Program-made: the position numbers and the translations under genes
From: CAVQUE01 sp046290435
GTDB lineage: Bacteria > Actinomycetota > Acidimicrobiia > Acidimicrobiales > UBA8592
Direction: 5' to 3'
DNA length: 64,000 bases
Assembly: GCA_046290435.1 (NCBI GenBank)
Contig: JBKAGO010000074.1
Coordinates: 1 to 64,000, forward strand
Shown: positions 8,455-17,193 of the stretch, one piece after another
Numbering within the stretch: position 1 is the stretch's first letter
Layout: each line of letters begins with the position of its first letter
Notes under the pieces: generated by a model
Told to the model about the DNA's origin: nothing
The model's input: the letters and a program-made list of their open reading frames with translations, nothing else
Database searches by the model: none

Positions 8455-10068
8455 GTGGAAACGTTCGACATCGTCGTGTTGGGATCGGGCGCGTCAGCGC
8501 TGGCCGCAGCGGTCTCAGCCCACGGCCACGGCGCCCAGCGGGTGGGCCTGTTCGAGAAGGCCGACGTCGTCGGCGGGACCTCGGCCATGTCCGGCGGGAT
8601 GATCTGGATCCCGTGCAACCACCACATGGACGAAGCGGGTGCACCGGACTCGCGAGACGACGCCCTGCGGTATCTCGAGTCGTTGTCGCACGGCCGCATC
8701 GTCCCCGAGCTGGCCGAGGCCTACGTCGACACCGGGCCCGAGATGCTTCGGTGGTTCGAGGAGCACACGCCGGTGATCTTCGAGATCGTCGAGGACTTCC
8801 CCGACTACCACCCCGAGAAGCCAGGCGGCTCCATGACCGGTGGCCGCTCCCTCGAATGTCCCCTCTTCGCGTACGGCGAGCTCGGCGACTGGCAGGACCG
8901 GGTGAGCCAGAGCCGCCAGATGAGCCGGCACGTCCTGATGAACGAGACGACCCTCGGTCGGGGCGCCACCACGGGCATCGCCCGCGAGGTGCTCGAGCAA
9001 CGGGCCGCCGCCGACATCCGCGGGTGCGGTCAGGCGCTGATCGGGCGACTGCTCAAGGCCTGCCTCGACCGCGGCATCGAGCCCCGCACCGGCCACACCG
9101 CCACCGAGCTCGTGAGCTCCGACGGCAGGGTCACCGGGGTCCGCTTCGCCACTCCCGCCGGCCCCGTCGAGGTCGCCGCCGGCGGCGTCATCTTGGCCAC
9201 GGGTGGGTTCGAGTGGAACGCCGACATGATCCGCGACTTCATCCGAGGCCCCCTCGAGCGCCCGGTGTCGATCGAGACCAACACCGGCGACGGCCTGAAG
9301 ATGGCCATGCGGGCGGGTGCCCAACTCGGCAACATGCAGGAGGCCTGGTGGGTGCCGGTCATCGACGTCGACAACGACGGGGGCGAGACCATCCCGTGGA
9401 TGGTCAACCGCGAGCGGGTGCAGCCCCGCACGATCATGGTCAACCGGGCCGGTCGCCGCTTCGCCAACGAGGCGGCCAACTACAACGCCTTCGGCGCGGC
9501 GTTCCACCAGCTCGACGCCGGGAGCTTCGAGTACTCGAACATGCCTGCGTGGATGCTGTTCGATCAGCCCTACCTCACCCGCAGCGGCATCGCCGGCTAC
9601 CGAGGCGAGGGAGCAGTGCCCCGCTGGTTGACCTCGGCCGATTCGCTCGACGAGCTCGCCGAACTGCTCGGCATCGACGCGACGACCCTCGAGGAGACGG
9701 TGTCGCGCTGGAATGCCCAGGTCGCCGACCTCGACGACCCGGACTTCGGCCGGGGCCGCAGCGTCAACGACACCCACTGGGGCGACGGGACACGGACCGC
9801 GGCGGCCACCCTCGGCCCCATCGACACCGGGCCCTACTACGCAGTGCAGGTGCGCCCCGGCGCATTGGGCACCAAGGGTGGTCCCCGCACCGACGGGGTC
9901 GGCCAGGTCCTGGACCTCGACGATCAGCCCATCCCCGGCCTCTACGCGGCGGGCAACGTCATGGCCTCGGCCATGGGCATGACCTACGGCGGCGCCGGCG
10001 GGACGCTGGGCCCCGGCATGGTCTTCGGCTTCGCTGCCGGCCGCGCCGCCGCAAGGGAGGTTCGCTGA
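8455..10068 (+). CDS. FAD-dependent oxidoreductase (3-ketosteroid delta1-dehydrogenase-like)
   Basis: Flavoprotein of 537 residues related to KstD and FrdA proteins. It has the N-terminal FAD fold FDIVVLGSGASALAAA and GGTSAMSGGMIWIP, and ends with DQPIPGLYAAGNVMASAMG and GGAGGTLGPGMVFG, the FAD-capping end seen in KstD-like enzymes. The GTG at 8455 is used because GGGGGT stands 6 bases before it. It diverges from tetR across the palindromic operator, so it should be induced by the same ligand. Substrate unknown; a ring desaturation or reduction step is inferred. Confidence 0.87.
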   Translation: METFDIVVLGSGASALAAAVSAHGHGAQRVGLFEKADVVGGTSAMSGGMIWIPCNHHMDEAGAPDSRDDALRYLESLSHGRIVPELAEAYVDTGPEMLRWFEEHTPVIFEIVEDFPDYHPEKPGGSMTGGRSLECPLFAYGELGDWQDRVSQSRQMSRHVLMNETTLGRGATTGIAREVLEQRAAADIRGCGQALIGRLLKACLDRGIEPRTGHTATELVSSDGRVTGVRFATPAGPVEVAAGGVILATGGFEWNADMIRDFIRGPLERPVSIETNTGDGLKMAMRAGAQLGNMQEAWWVPVIDVDNDGGETIPWMVNRERVQPRTIMVNRAGRRFANEAANYNAFGAAFHQLDAGSFEYSNMPAWMLFDQPYLTRSGIAGYRGEGAVPRWLTSADSLDELAELLGIDATTLEETVSRWNAQVADLDDPDFGRGRSVNDTHWGDGTRTAAATLGPIDTGPYYAVQVRPGALGTKGGPRTDGVGQVLDLDDQPIPGLYAAGNVMASAMGMTYGGAGGTLGPGMVFGFAAGRAAAREVR

Positions 10069-10082
10069 CACGAGCTTCGTGT

Positions 10083-10088
10083 TACACT
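10083..10088 (+). promoter_or_regulatory. -10 box, leaderless antitoxin
   Basis: TACACT ends 6 bases before the GTG at 10095 and no Shine-Dalgarno is present, so transcription should start at or next to the start codon. Confidence 0.6.
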
Positions 10089-10094
10089 GTTTTC

Positions 10095-10325
10095 GTGCGC
10101 AATGTCACGATCACGCTCGACGAGGAAACCGCTCGACTCGCCCGACTCGAGGCGGCGAGGCGCGACACCAGCGTCTCGCGCCTGGTCGGCGAGATGCTGC
10201 GCGACCATCTCGCAGAACTCGACGACTATGACCGTCGGGAGCGGTCATGGCGTGCACGCGATGCCCGAGCGCTGAAGACCTCCGGCGGCAGGTACCCGAC
10301 ACGCGACGAGCTCCATGAGCGCTGA
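10095..10325 (+). CDS. ribbon-helix-helix antitoxin (VapB/CopG type)
   Basis: 76 residues. The N-terminal strand VRNVTITLDEETARL is followed by two helices (ARLEAARRDTSVSRLVGEML), the usual RHH DNA-binding fold. A basic, disordered tail would embrace the toxin. The gene overlaps the PIN toxin gene by 11 bases, the normal antitoxin-toxin arrangement, and should autoregulate the pair. Start chosen from the -10 box and fold. Confidence 0.85.
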   Translation: MRNVTITLDEETARLARLEAARRDTSVSRLVGEMLRDHLAELDDYDRRERSWRARDARALKTSGGRYPTRDELHER

Positions 10326-10773
10326 CGCGCTCGTCTTCGTCGACACCAACGTCTTCGTCTACGCACGCGACGCATCCGAGGGCGACAAACAGCGACGAGC
10401 GAGCGAGTGGATCAGTGCACTCTGGGAGACCCGGCGGGGCAGGATCAGCACCCAGGTCCTGCAGGAGTTCTACGTCACCGTCACCCGCAGGCTCGACCCC
10501 GGCCTCGAGCCTGCCGACGCCCGGTCCGAGATCGAGGATCTCGCAGCGTGGAAGCCACTCGCGAACGACCAGGCCCTCATGGCCGCGGCATGGGAGATCG
10601 AGGATCGCCACGGCCTGTCGTGGTGGGACAGCCTCATCGTGGCAGCGGCCCGTCAGCTCGACTGCCGGTTCCTGCTCACCGAGGACCTCGGAGCCGGACA
10701 GGACCTCGACGGCGTCACGGTCGTCGACCCCTTCGCCCGGGCGCCCGTCGATCTCGGCTTCGGCGGCGGGTGA
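10315..10773 (+). CDS. PIN-domain ribonuclease toxin (VapC type)
   Basis: 152 residues. Acidic catalytic residues are visible at Asp10 (VFVDTN), Glu51 (LQEFY) and Asp105 (SWWDSLIVAAA), with a late Asp in the closing strand. These coordinate Mg2+ for RNA cleavage in VapC toxins. The RHH gene overlapping its start is the cognate antitoxin. The pair sits alone between two catabolic transcription units, as horizontally moving TA pairs often do. Confidence 0.88.
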   Translation: MSADALVFVDTNVFVYARDASEGDKQRRASEWISALWETRRGRISTQVLQEFYVTVTRRLDPGLEPADARSEIEDLAAWKPLANDQALMAAAWEIEDRHGLSWWDSLIVAAARQLDCRFLLTEDLGAGQDLDGVTVVDPFARAPVDLGFGGG

Positions 10774-10866
10774 GACCAACGGCTTCGGCGGCGCGACGCA
10801 ACCGCCGGCCGCCGCCCGGGCAGCGGCTTCGAAGTCGTGGTCGGGACTGCGGCCCCGTAGCCGGCG

Positions 10867-11313
10867 TCAGGGCAGAGGGGCGTGGACCCGGCGTGGGTCG
10901 ATGAGGCGCTCGAGGGCGTGGTGGGTGATCTTCCAGCCGTCGTCGGTGCGTACCAGGCGGTCGTCGTAGATGCCCCAGAGGATGATCAGGGTGTCGGCGT
11001 CGCCCACCAGCACGTGGGTGGCCTGCACGTAGCTGCGCATGTGGGCGGTGTCGCCGTCGACGGTGATCTCGGAGTTGGTGATCTGGTGGTGGGTGTGGCT
11101 GTAGTTCGACAGCGCCTTCACCACCCAGGCCACGTAGGTGTCGCGGTCGGTGAACACCCCGCCGCTGAATCCGCTGACCTCGACGTCGTCGACGAAACAG
11201 GTCGCGTAGCGATCCATGTCGCGCTGGTCCACCGAGGTGGCGTAGCGGATGATGACCTGACCGATGTCGTAGCGATCGGCCGTGGTGTCTGTTGTGCGAG
11301 CAATCTCACTCAT
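10867..11313 (-). CDS. SnoaL-like (NTF2-fold) protein
   Basis: 148 residues of the NTF2-like superfamily, close in pattern to the SnoaL_4 domain found in ring-hydroxylating dioxygenase beta subunits and small hydratases/isomerases. Visible hallmarks are VIIRYATSVDQRDMDRYATCFVDD at the N-terminus, a THHQITNSEI strand and DDGWKITHHALE near the end. The ATG at 11313 has GGGGGATTC just before it. It lies downstream of the Rieske oxygenase gene in the same direction, 65 bases away, and probably works with it as a small subunit or accessory enzyme. Confidence 0.8.
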   Translation of the reverse strand: MSEIARTTDTTADRYDIGQVIIRYATSVDQRDMDRYATCFVDDVEVSGFSGGVFTDRDTYVAWVVKALSNYSHTHHQITNSEITVDGDTAHMRSYVQATHVLVGDADTLIILWGIYDDRLVRTDDGWKITHHALERLIDPRRVHAPLP

Positions 11314-11378
11314 GTTCGAATCCCCCGGATCGGCCCGATCTCGTGATGGTGATCCACCGTGACGGTGGAAGAACGAGA

Positions 11379-12821
11379 TCAGCCAGAGGGTACGCGATAC
11401 GGGTCGAGCTCGGCGGTGTCGCGGCCGTCGGCGGCGAGACCCTCGTCGATGTAGCGATCGATCAGGCGGTGCAGGTGGCGCAGGCGGCCCTCCTGATAGC
11501 GGGCGAAGCTCACGCCCTTCTTGCCCTTGCTCTTGAGGCCCTGCTGCACCTTGGGGAGATTCGCCATGTCCTGTTCGAAGACGGCGGCCAGCGAACCCAT
11601 CCCCGGTGACTCGTCCCAGTCCTGGTCGAGGGTGAGCTCGACCATCTCGCCCGGTTCGGGCATGGGGCCCTCGTCGGGGCGGAGCTGCAGGCGGATGACA
11701 TCCATGAAGCAGGTGTCGGGCGTTGCCCCAGGTCGCCAGCGGTAGATGAGCGTCTGGGACACACCCGCCCACGGGGCGAACGCCGGGAACAGGTGGTACA
11801 GGATCGCGTCGAGGACCTCGGCGTCGGAGTACGCCCCCAGATCACGCCCGAACACGCCACTGAGATGGGTCCGGAAGTTCTCCGCGGTCACCGCTCGCGC
11901 TGAGCCGCCTTCGGGCACGATGGCCTGGGCCTGGCCGGCACGCTCGGGCCGGAACGCGTGGTAGCTGTCGGCCACCCGCTGCTCGTCGATGCCTCCGAGG
12001 TGCGGGCTCTGCACCCCGAACGCGTTGTGGAACCGGGTGACGTGGGGCGAATCGGCCCAGATCGAGTACTGACTGTTCGAGTCGGCGCAGAAGTCGAGGA
12101 TCTGGGGGTGCGTTGCGATGACGTGGTAACCCTCGCTGAAGGCCTCCATGCACACCTTCCAGTTGGCCGGGACCTCCTTGACGGTGTGCATGGCCCGGAA
12201 CCGCTGATCGAAGTCGAACGCCTCCCCGAAGTGCTCGATGAGCTTGCCGGCGTAGGTGTCGAACGGTTCGGCGTCGGGGTTCATGTTGACGAACACGAAC
12301 CCGGCCCATGTGGCCACCTTCGCCTCGGGCAGACACGAGGACGGGTCGCCCCAGATCTGGGGGAAGTCCCACTCGGCGGGGAGGTCGACCAGGGTGCCCT
12401 CGTTGCTCCAGGTCCAGCCGTGGAACGGGCACTTGAACTGATTGGCCTTGCCGCCCTCGACCCGCAGCTTCGTGCCCCGGTGGAGGCAGCTGTTGTGATA
12501 CGCCTTGATCGAACCGTCGGCCTGGCGGGAGATCAGCAACGACTGATCGGCGACGTCGTAGACGGCGTAGTCGCCCGGCTCGGCGATGTCGACCTCCATA
12601 CAGCCGAACTGCCACGTGCGGGTCCACAGATACTCGTTCTCGAGCTCGGCGAACGCCGGCGACGTGTACCGGCTGCGGGGCACATCGACGGTGCCCTGGT
12701 CGTGCCACTCGTCGTCGAGCAGCGGCGCCGGGACCGGACGGGTGTCGCGCGAGAGCAGCTCCTGGACGGTCGGAGCGTTGTCGGCGCGGGCGTTGTCGGT
12801 CGGTGCAGCATCTGTTGCCAT
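11379..12821 (-). CDS. Rieske non-haem iron ring-hydroxylating oxygenase, alpha subunit
   Basis: 480 residues. The Rieske [2Fe-2S] ligands are Cys112, His114, Cys131 and His134 (CLHRGTKL...CPFHGW). The mononuclear iron site is seen as EGYHVIATHP (His233, His238). Such enzymes hydroxylate or demethylate aromatic, steroid or terpenoid substrates using electrons from a separate reductase, which is not in this window. The TACCAT box 8 bases upstream suggests leaderless expression. With the SnoaL-like neighbour it forms a likely two-gene operon. Confidence 0.92.
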   Translation of the reverse strand: MATDAAPTDNARADNAPTVQELLSRDTRPVPAPLLDDEWHDQGTVDVPRSRYTSPAFAELENEYLWTRTWQFGCMEVDIAEPGDYAVYDVADQSLLISRQADGSIKAYHNSCLHRGTKLRVEGGKANQFKCPFHGWTWSNEGTLVDLPAEWDFPQIWGDPSSCLPEAKVATWAGFVFVNMNPDAEPFDTYAGKLIEHFGEAFDFDQRFRAMHTVKEVPANWKVCMEAFSEGYHVIATHPQILDFCADSNSQYSIWADSPHVTRFHNAFGVQSPHLGGIDEQRVADSYHAFRPERAGQAQAIVPEGGSARAVTAENFRTHLSGVFGRDLGAYSDAEVLDAILYHLFPAFAPWAGVSQTLIYRWRPGATPDTCFMDVIRLQLRPDEGPMPEPGEMVELTLDQDWDESPGMGSLAAVFEQDMANLPKVQQGLKSKGKKGVSFARYQEGRLRHLHRLIDRYIDEGLAADGRDTAELDPYRVPSG

Positions 12822-12829
12822 GAGATCCG

Positions 12830-12835
12830 ATGGTA
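12830..12835 (-). promoter_or_regulatory. -10 box, leaderless Rieske gene
   Basis: On the minus strand TACCAT ends 8 bases before the ATG at 12821, and no ribosome-binding site is visible. Confidence 0.45.
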
Positions 12836-12999
12836 GTGGCGACGCGGTGCCGCCGCCGTCGCGCCGTCGCCCGACCCGGAGCCATCGGGGAACCCTTCGG
12901 GAACCACTCCAGCACGCGACGGCGCCCCGGGACCGCTGTCCCGGGGAGCGTCGTCGGGATGCCTGCCCAGCACGCTCGCTGGTGGCGGAAATGGCATGG

Positions 13000-14046
13000 T
13001 CACTCCAGTTCGGCGATCCCGCAGGCGACCGGCAGCGTCGCCTCGAGCGGGAGGTCCGGGTCGAGCGAACTCTCGGCGTCGCCGTCGTACTCGGCGCTGT
13101 CGTCGAGGTCGGCGCCGTGGATCACGACGGCCACCTGCATCGTCTCGGCCATGGCATCGAAGGTGGCCTGGTCGATGTCGAAGGCGCGTTCGAAGGTGAG
13201 CCGGCCATCGGCGTCGGAAGACGGGAAACGGCCGAGCTCCAGCGCGCTGTCGGCAGTGAAGTCACCGTCGGTCGTCAACGCGACCTGCACCGGACCGTAG
13301 GCGGGGACTCCTTCGGCGGTGGTGAGGAACCCGTCGTCGTCCTCGTCGAACTCGTCGTCGGGGCAGGCGCTCGGTGTGCCGGGCTCGAAGTGGATGTGCA
13401 TGGCGTGCGGGAGACTGCCGCTGGTGTTCTCCGCCGACAGTGTCACGGTCATCGACAGGCCGTCGACGACGATGGCGGCGTCGCCTTCGACGTCGGAGTC
13501 ATTGAGTTCGGACAGCTCGGCGTTGGCCGACAGCGGCGGCCCGGCCTGGGCTCCGTCGTCGCCCTCGAGGACGACGACCTCGTCTGCGGCGATCGCGGCC
13601 CGTTCGACGAAGGTCTCATAGAGCGGGTCGTACGCGAAGCCGAAGTCGTTCTCGAAGGTGTCCACGAGCACCTCACGAACCGTGCCGGTCACCTGCACGA
13701 GCGTTCCCTCGTCGCTGCCTTCGGGCAGGGGATCGGAGGAGAACACGAGCAGTGGCCCGTCCGGACCCTCGATCTGGAAGGCGAAGGCATTCTCTATCGA
13801 GAAGATGTCACCGCTGACGGTGACCTCCTCGCCGACCAGTTCGTCCTCGGCGAAGGGGAGGTCCTCGACGATGCCGTCGTCGACGACGCCGTCGTCACCG
13901 ACATCGGTCACGTCCTCGACGTCGGTACCGACCTCGGGGCCGGCGCTGTCGTCGTCGTCGGCGCACGCGGCTGCGATCAGGCCGAGTGCCGCCACGACCG
14001 CCAGGAGACGCAGCATCGCAGTGCGCTGCAAGCTGTTCGAGTGCAT
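13000..14046 (-). CDS. acidic lipoprotein with CHRD/Cu-Zn SOD-like domain
   Basis: 348 residues. A signal peptide ends in the lipobox LIAAAC (Cys28), followed by a long Asp/Glu/Val-rich linker, so it is anchored outside the membrane. Residues about 70-150 look like a small beta-barrel (VTVSGDIFSIENAFAFQIEG). The C-terminal half has HAMHIHFEPGTPSACPDD and VVIHGADLDDSAEY, the His-rich pattern of CHRD or Cu-Zn SOD-like folds. AGAGG precedes the ATG at 14046. Enzyme activity cannot be claimed: the full SOD ligand set was not traced. Copper or calcium binding is conceivable. Confidence 0.7.
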   Translation of the reverse strand: MHSNSLQRTAMLRLLAVVAALGLIAAACADDDDSAGPEVGTDVEDVTDVGDDGVVDDGIVEDLPFAEDELVGEEVTVSGDIFSIENAFAFQIEGPDGPLLVFSSDPLPEGSDEGTLVQVTGTVREVLVDTFENDFGFAYDPLYETFVERAAIAADEVVVLEGDDGAQAGPPLSANAELSELNDSDVEGDAAIVVDGLSMTVTLSAENTSGSLPHAMHIHFEPGTPSACPDDEFDEDDDGFLTTAEGVPAYGPVQVALTTDGDFTADSALELGRFPSSDADGRLTFERAFDIDQATFDAMAETMQVAVVIHGADLDDSAEYDGDAESSLDPDLPLEATLPVACGIAELE

Positions 14047-14213
14047 GGGAGTACCTCTGGATCGGGAATCGAGGAGACGGTGTCGCCCACCGCCATCGGA
14101 AGACTTCCCGCCATGGGGACGGGCCCAAACACCACGGCGGCTCCCCGGCACCGGCCACTGCTCGATTGGTTATGTTCGTGGCACATCGAGATCGACCATC
14201 GGGAGCAGCCGCC

Positions 14214-15098
14214 GTGGAGTACGTGACCAACTTGATGGACGTGTCGGTCCATCCGGGCGAGTGGGCCCGTCGCCGTGAGGACGAGGGGTGGGACGTGTTG
14301 TCGGTGGCCGACCACTTCTTCACCGAGACCCGCCCGTTCCCGCACGTGTGGGTGTCCGCCGCCGCCATCGCCGCGGCGACGACCCGGGTGACGGTGACGA
14401 CGGCGTTCACCAACAACCTGCTGCGGTCACCGGTCGAGGTCGCCCAGGCCGCGATGCAGATGCAGAACGTCGCCGAGGGCCGCTTCGAGCTCGGCCTGGG
14501 CGCCGGATGGGCACGCGGCGAGCTCGACCGCGCCGGCATGGCGTACCCCGAGCCGCGCGACCGGGCCGGCGCGTTCATCGAGTCGGTGCAGATCGTCCGG
14601 GCCCTCATGCACACCGGGGCCTGCTCGTTCAGCGGCGACTACTACACGATCGAGGTGGAACACCTCGGCCCGGTGTCGTCGACACCGCCACCGCTGGTGG
14701 GTTCGGTGGGCGGGCCGCGCACCGTGCGCGAGGTGACGCCGCACCTCGACCGGGTCGAGATCAAGGCGTCGAGCGCGTCGACGCGCGGGGGCGGACTCGA
14801 CCTGGCGGTGATGGCCCAGATCCCCGACCAGCACCTGATCGACATGATCGCCAAGGTGCGTGCGGTGAACCCCGACATCGAGATCTCGATGTTCGTGCTC
14901 TGCAACGCGGCCGAGGACGACTTCACCCGCGGCCTCACCGAGATGATGGGCGACAACCTCTATAGCCGCTTCTTCGGCCCGCCCGCCCACGTCGTCGAAG
15001 GCCTCGCCTGGCTCGCCGACCAGGGCATCAGCCGCGCCCAACTCAGCCCCTTCGACGACAGCTCCCTCGACCGCCTGGCCCCCCTCCTGCTGGGGTGA
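14214..15098 (+). CDS. LLM-class F420-dependent oxidoreductase
   Basis: 294-residue luciferase-like monooxygenase-fold protein. It shows WDVLSVADHFF near the N-terminus, TTAFTNNLLRSPVEVAQAAMQMQ and GRFELGLGAGWARGEL, the typical cofactor-binding landmarks of TIGR03621-like F420 enzymes. The GTG at 14214 is used because GGGAG stands 8 bases before it and it begins directly at the first strand. A TATGTT box at about 14171 could drive it. Reaction unknown: hydride transfer to or from a ketone or alkene is typical. Confidence 0.83.
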   Translation: MEYVTNLMDVSVHPGEWARRREDEGWDVLSVADHFFTETRPFPHVWVSAAAIAAATTRVTVTTAFTNNLLRSPVEVAQAAMQMQNVAEGRFELGLGAGWARGELDRAGMAYPEPRDRAGAFIESVQIVRALMHTGACSFSGDYYTIEVEHLGPVSSTPPPLVGSVGGPRTVREVTPHLDRVEIKASSASTRGGGLDLAVMAQIPDQHLIDMIAKVRAVNPDIEISMFVLCNAAEDDFTRGLTEMMGDNLYSRFFGPPAHVVEGLAWLADQGISRAQLSPFDDSSLDRLAPLLLG

Positions 15099-15122
15099 AC
15101 CACCGGGTTGACCCCAGCCCTT

Positions 15123-15773
15123 CTAACCCGACAGCCAGAGCAGGACGGCTTTGACGCGGCGGTGGACGTCGTCGGCGGCGCCGAGGTCGAGCTTGGAGAA
15201 GATCGAGTTGATGTGCTTGCCGACCGCCTTGTCGCTGAGCACCAGGCGCTCGGCGATGGCGGCGTTGTTGAGACCCTCGGCGATAGCGGCCAGGACCTCG
15301 GTCTCGCGTGGGGTCAGCCGGTCGAGGACCCCACCGCCGCCGCTGCGGCCTCGGACGAGCACGTCGATGATCTCGGGATCGACCGACGATCCTCCCGACG
15401 CGACGGCACGGATCGCCCGTTCGAGCTCGTCGATGTTGCCGACCCGTTCCTTCAGCAGGTAGCCGAGCCCGTCGGAGCCGTGTTCGAACAGCATCAGCAC
15501 GTACTCGGGTTCGGAGAACTGGCTGAGCACCACGACCCCGACCTCCGGTGATGCGGCCCGGATGGCCAGCGCCGCCCGGATGCCCTCGTCGCCATGGGTG
15601 GGCGGCATCCGGATGTCGGTGACGACGACGTCGGGTTCGTGATCGGTGACCGCATCCAGCAGCTCGTCGTAGGTGCCGCACTCGGCCACGACATCGATGT
15701 CGGCGATCTCGTCGAGCAGCGCCCGCACCCCCTGGCGGATCAGGAGGCTGTCGTCGGCCAGCACGACGCGCAT
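15123..15773 (-). CDS. NarL/LuxR-family response regulator
   Basis: 216 residues. The receiver domain starts RVVLADDSLLIRQGV with phosphoacceptor Asp53 (VVVTDIRMP). The C-terminal LuxR helix-turn-helix reads LTPRETEVLAAIAEGLNNAAIAERL. It shares one base with the upstream histidine kinase stop (TGATG), so it is its cognate regulator. It is convergent with the LLM gene, only 24 bases apart. Target genes are unknown; the FG-GAP pair immediately upstream of the kinase is an obvious candidate. Confidence 0.93.
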   Translation of the reverse strand: MRVVLADDSLLIRQGVRALLDEIADIDVVAECGTYDELLDAVTDHEPDVVVTDIRMPPTHGDEGIRAALAIRAASPEVGVVVLSQFSEPEYVLMLFEHGSDGLGYLLKERVGNIDELERAIRAVASGGSSVDPEIIDVLVRGRSGGGGVLDRLTPRETEVLAAIAEGLNNAAIAERLVLSDKAVGKHINSIFSKLDLGAADDVHRRVKAVLLWLSG

Positions 15774-17047
15774 CACGCCGGCACCTCCACATCGCCGAGG
15801 GAGGCGGCACCATCGACGGGGCGGCGGGCGTCGACCACCGGGATGCGGACGACGACCGTCGTCCCACCGCTTCCGCCGCCGCCGTCGACGAGCAGGTCGC
15901 CGCCCAGGCTGCCGGCGCGGTCGGCCATGTTGACGAGGCCATGGCCGGCCGAGGCGACGTCGCCGTCGAAACCCGGGCCCTCGTCGCGCACCTCCAGGCA
16001 CAGCCGGTCGGCGTCGTCGACGTGCAGGCCGATCGTCACCACGGCGCCGGGGGCGTGCTTGTCCGCGTTCTGGAGCGCCTCGAGGCAACAGAAGTACAGC
16101 GTGGACTCCACCGACCGGTCGAAGCGCCCGACCGGTTCGATCTGGGACCGCACCGGGTTGGCGGCCCGTCTCGACACCGCGGCCAGAGCGTCGGGGAGCC
16201 CGCGCAGCTCCAGCAGCGGCGGGTTGATGCCATGGGCGAGCGAGCGCAGTTCGGCCATCGCGTTCTCGAGGGACGCGACGGCCGCATCGAGTTCGGCCTC
16301 GGTCACCAGACCGCCACTCTGCTTGCGGCTGCGCAGCCGCCGCAGGTCCATCCCCAGCGCGATCAGCTGCTGCTGTGCCCCGTCGTGGAGGTCGCGCTCG
16401 ATGCGGCTGCGCTCGGCGTCGGCGGCACCGACGATGCGCCGTCGCGACCGGTCGACCTGATCGCTCAGCTCGGTGGCCTCCGCGGCGACGTCGCGGAACC
16501 GGCGGTTGGTGTCACGCACGATGATCCCGATGGGGATCGAGTGGCCGGCCAGTCCGGCGACGATCACGCCGAGCTCGATCTCGTCGTCGACGTCGTCGAG
16601 GATGCCGCCGTCGTCGCGGGCGACGCCGAGGATGCCGACGACGCCCAGCACCACCGCCCCGGCGCCCAGGAACCACGGCAGGACACGGCGGTCGAGCAAC
16701 GGCGTCGCCAACACCAGCGGCAGCATGACCGTCAGGACCATGACCGGCAGGATCCACGGGAAGAGCACGACGACCGCGACCGCCACCATCCAGTTGCTGG
16801 CCGCGACGATCACCAGCGATGCGTTCAGCCCGCCCCGGTCGAAGACCGCGAGGGCGACGCTCAACAGCGCGGCGTGGCCGAGCAGGAACGGGTACAGCCA
16901 GAAGACGTTGTTCTCGCCGATGGTCACCAGGTGCAGGATCAGCACGGCCACTGCGGCGAACAGCACGCTCCAGCGGTCGAGCACGATGAACTCCCGAACA
17001 CCTCCGGTGTGGTTCGGGGTGACGCCGCTCCGAGCACGATCCGCCAT
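15773..17047 (-). CDS. NarL-type sensor histidine kinase (HisKA_3)
   Basis: 424 residues. About five hydrophobic spans (residues 27-145) form a membrane sensor with little extracytoplasmic domain. These are followed by a coiled linker, the phosphorylated His221 in ERSRIERDLHDGAQQQ, and an HATPase with EALQNADKHA and DEGPGFDG. The group is the DesK/NarX/LiaS type. TATCGT ends 6 bases before the ATG, so it is likely leaderless. Co-translated with its response regulator. Confidence 0.92.
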   Translation of the reverse strand: MADRARSGVTPNHTGGVREFIVLDRWSVLFAAVAVLILHLVTIGENNVFWLYPFLLGHAALLSVALAVFDRGGLNASLVIVAASNWMVAVAVVVLFPWILPVMVLTVMLPLVLATPLLDRRVLPWFLGAGAVVLGVVGILGVARDDGGILDDVDDEIELGVIVAGLAGHSIPIGIIVRDTNRRFRDVAAEATELSDQVDRSRRRIVGAADAERSRIERDLHDGAQQQLIALGMDLRRLRSRKQSGGLVTEAELDAAVASLENAMAELRSLAHGINPPLLELRGLPDALAAVSRRAANPVRSQIEPVGRFDRSVESTLYFCCLEALQNADKHAPGAVVTIGLHVDDADRLCLEVRDEGPGFDGDVASAGHGLVNMADRAGSLGGDLLVDGGGGSGGTTVVVRIPVVDARRPVDGAASLGDVEVPA

Positions 17048-17053
17048 GAACAG

Positions 17054-17059
17054 ACGATA
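17054..17059 (-). promoter_or_regulatory. -10 box, leaderless histidine kinase
   Basis: TATCGT on the minus strand ends 6 bases before the ATG at 17047; no Shine-Dalgarno. Confidence 0.5.
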
Positions 17060-17193
17060 GGCGTCGCCCGGGTGGCTGCCCAGCGGCGACAGTCTTCGCG
17101 GACCGGTGTCCGGTGTCGGTCTTCCGGCGCCCTGGCGTGACGGACGGGTGGCAGAACCGATGCGCTGATCGGCGCTGCCGCTCGTGTGACGAG

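Noticed and set aside
7644..8699. Frame with repeated TTAHT pentapeptides across the minisatellite
   Set aside because: It is a shadow of tetR and the noncoding 15-bp repeats; no start site or family content.
15098..15123. GGGTTGACCCC segment resembling the end of the palindromic repeat family
   Set aside because: Only about ten bases match; not enough to call another copy.
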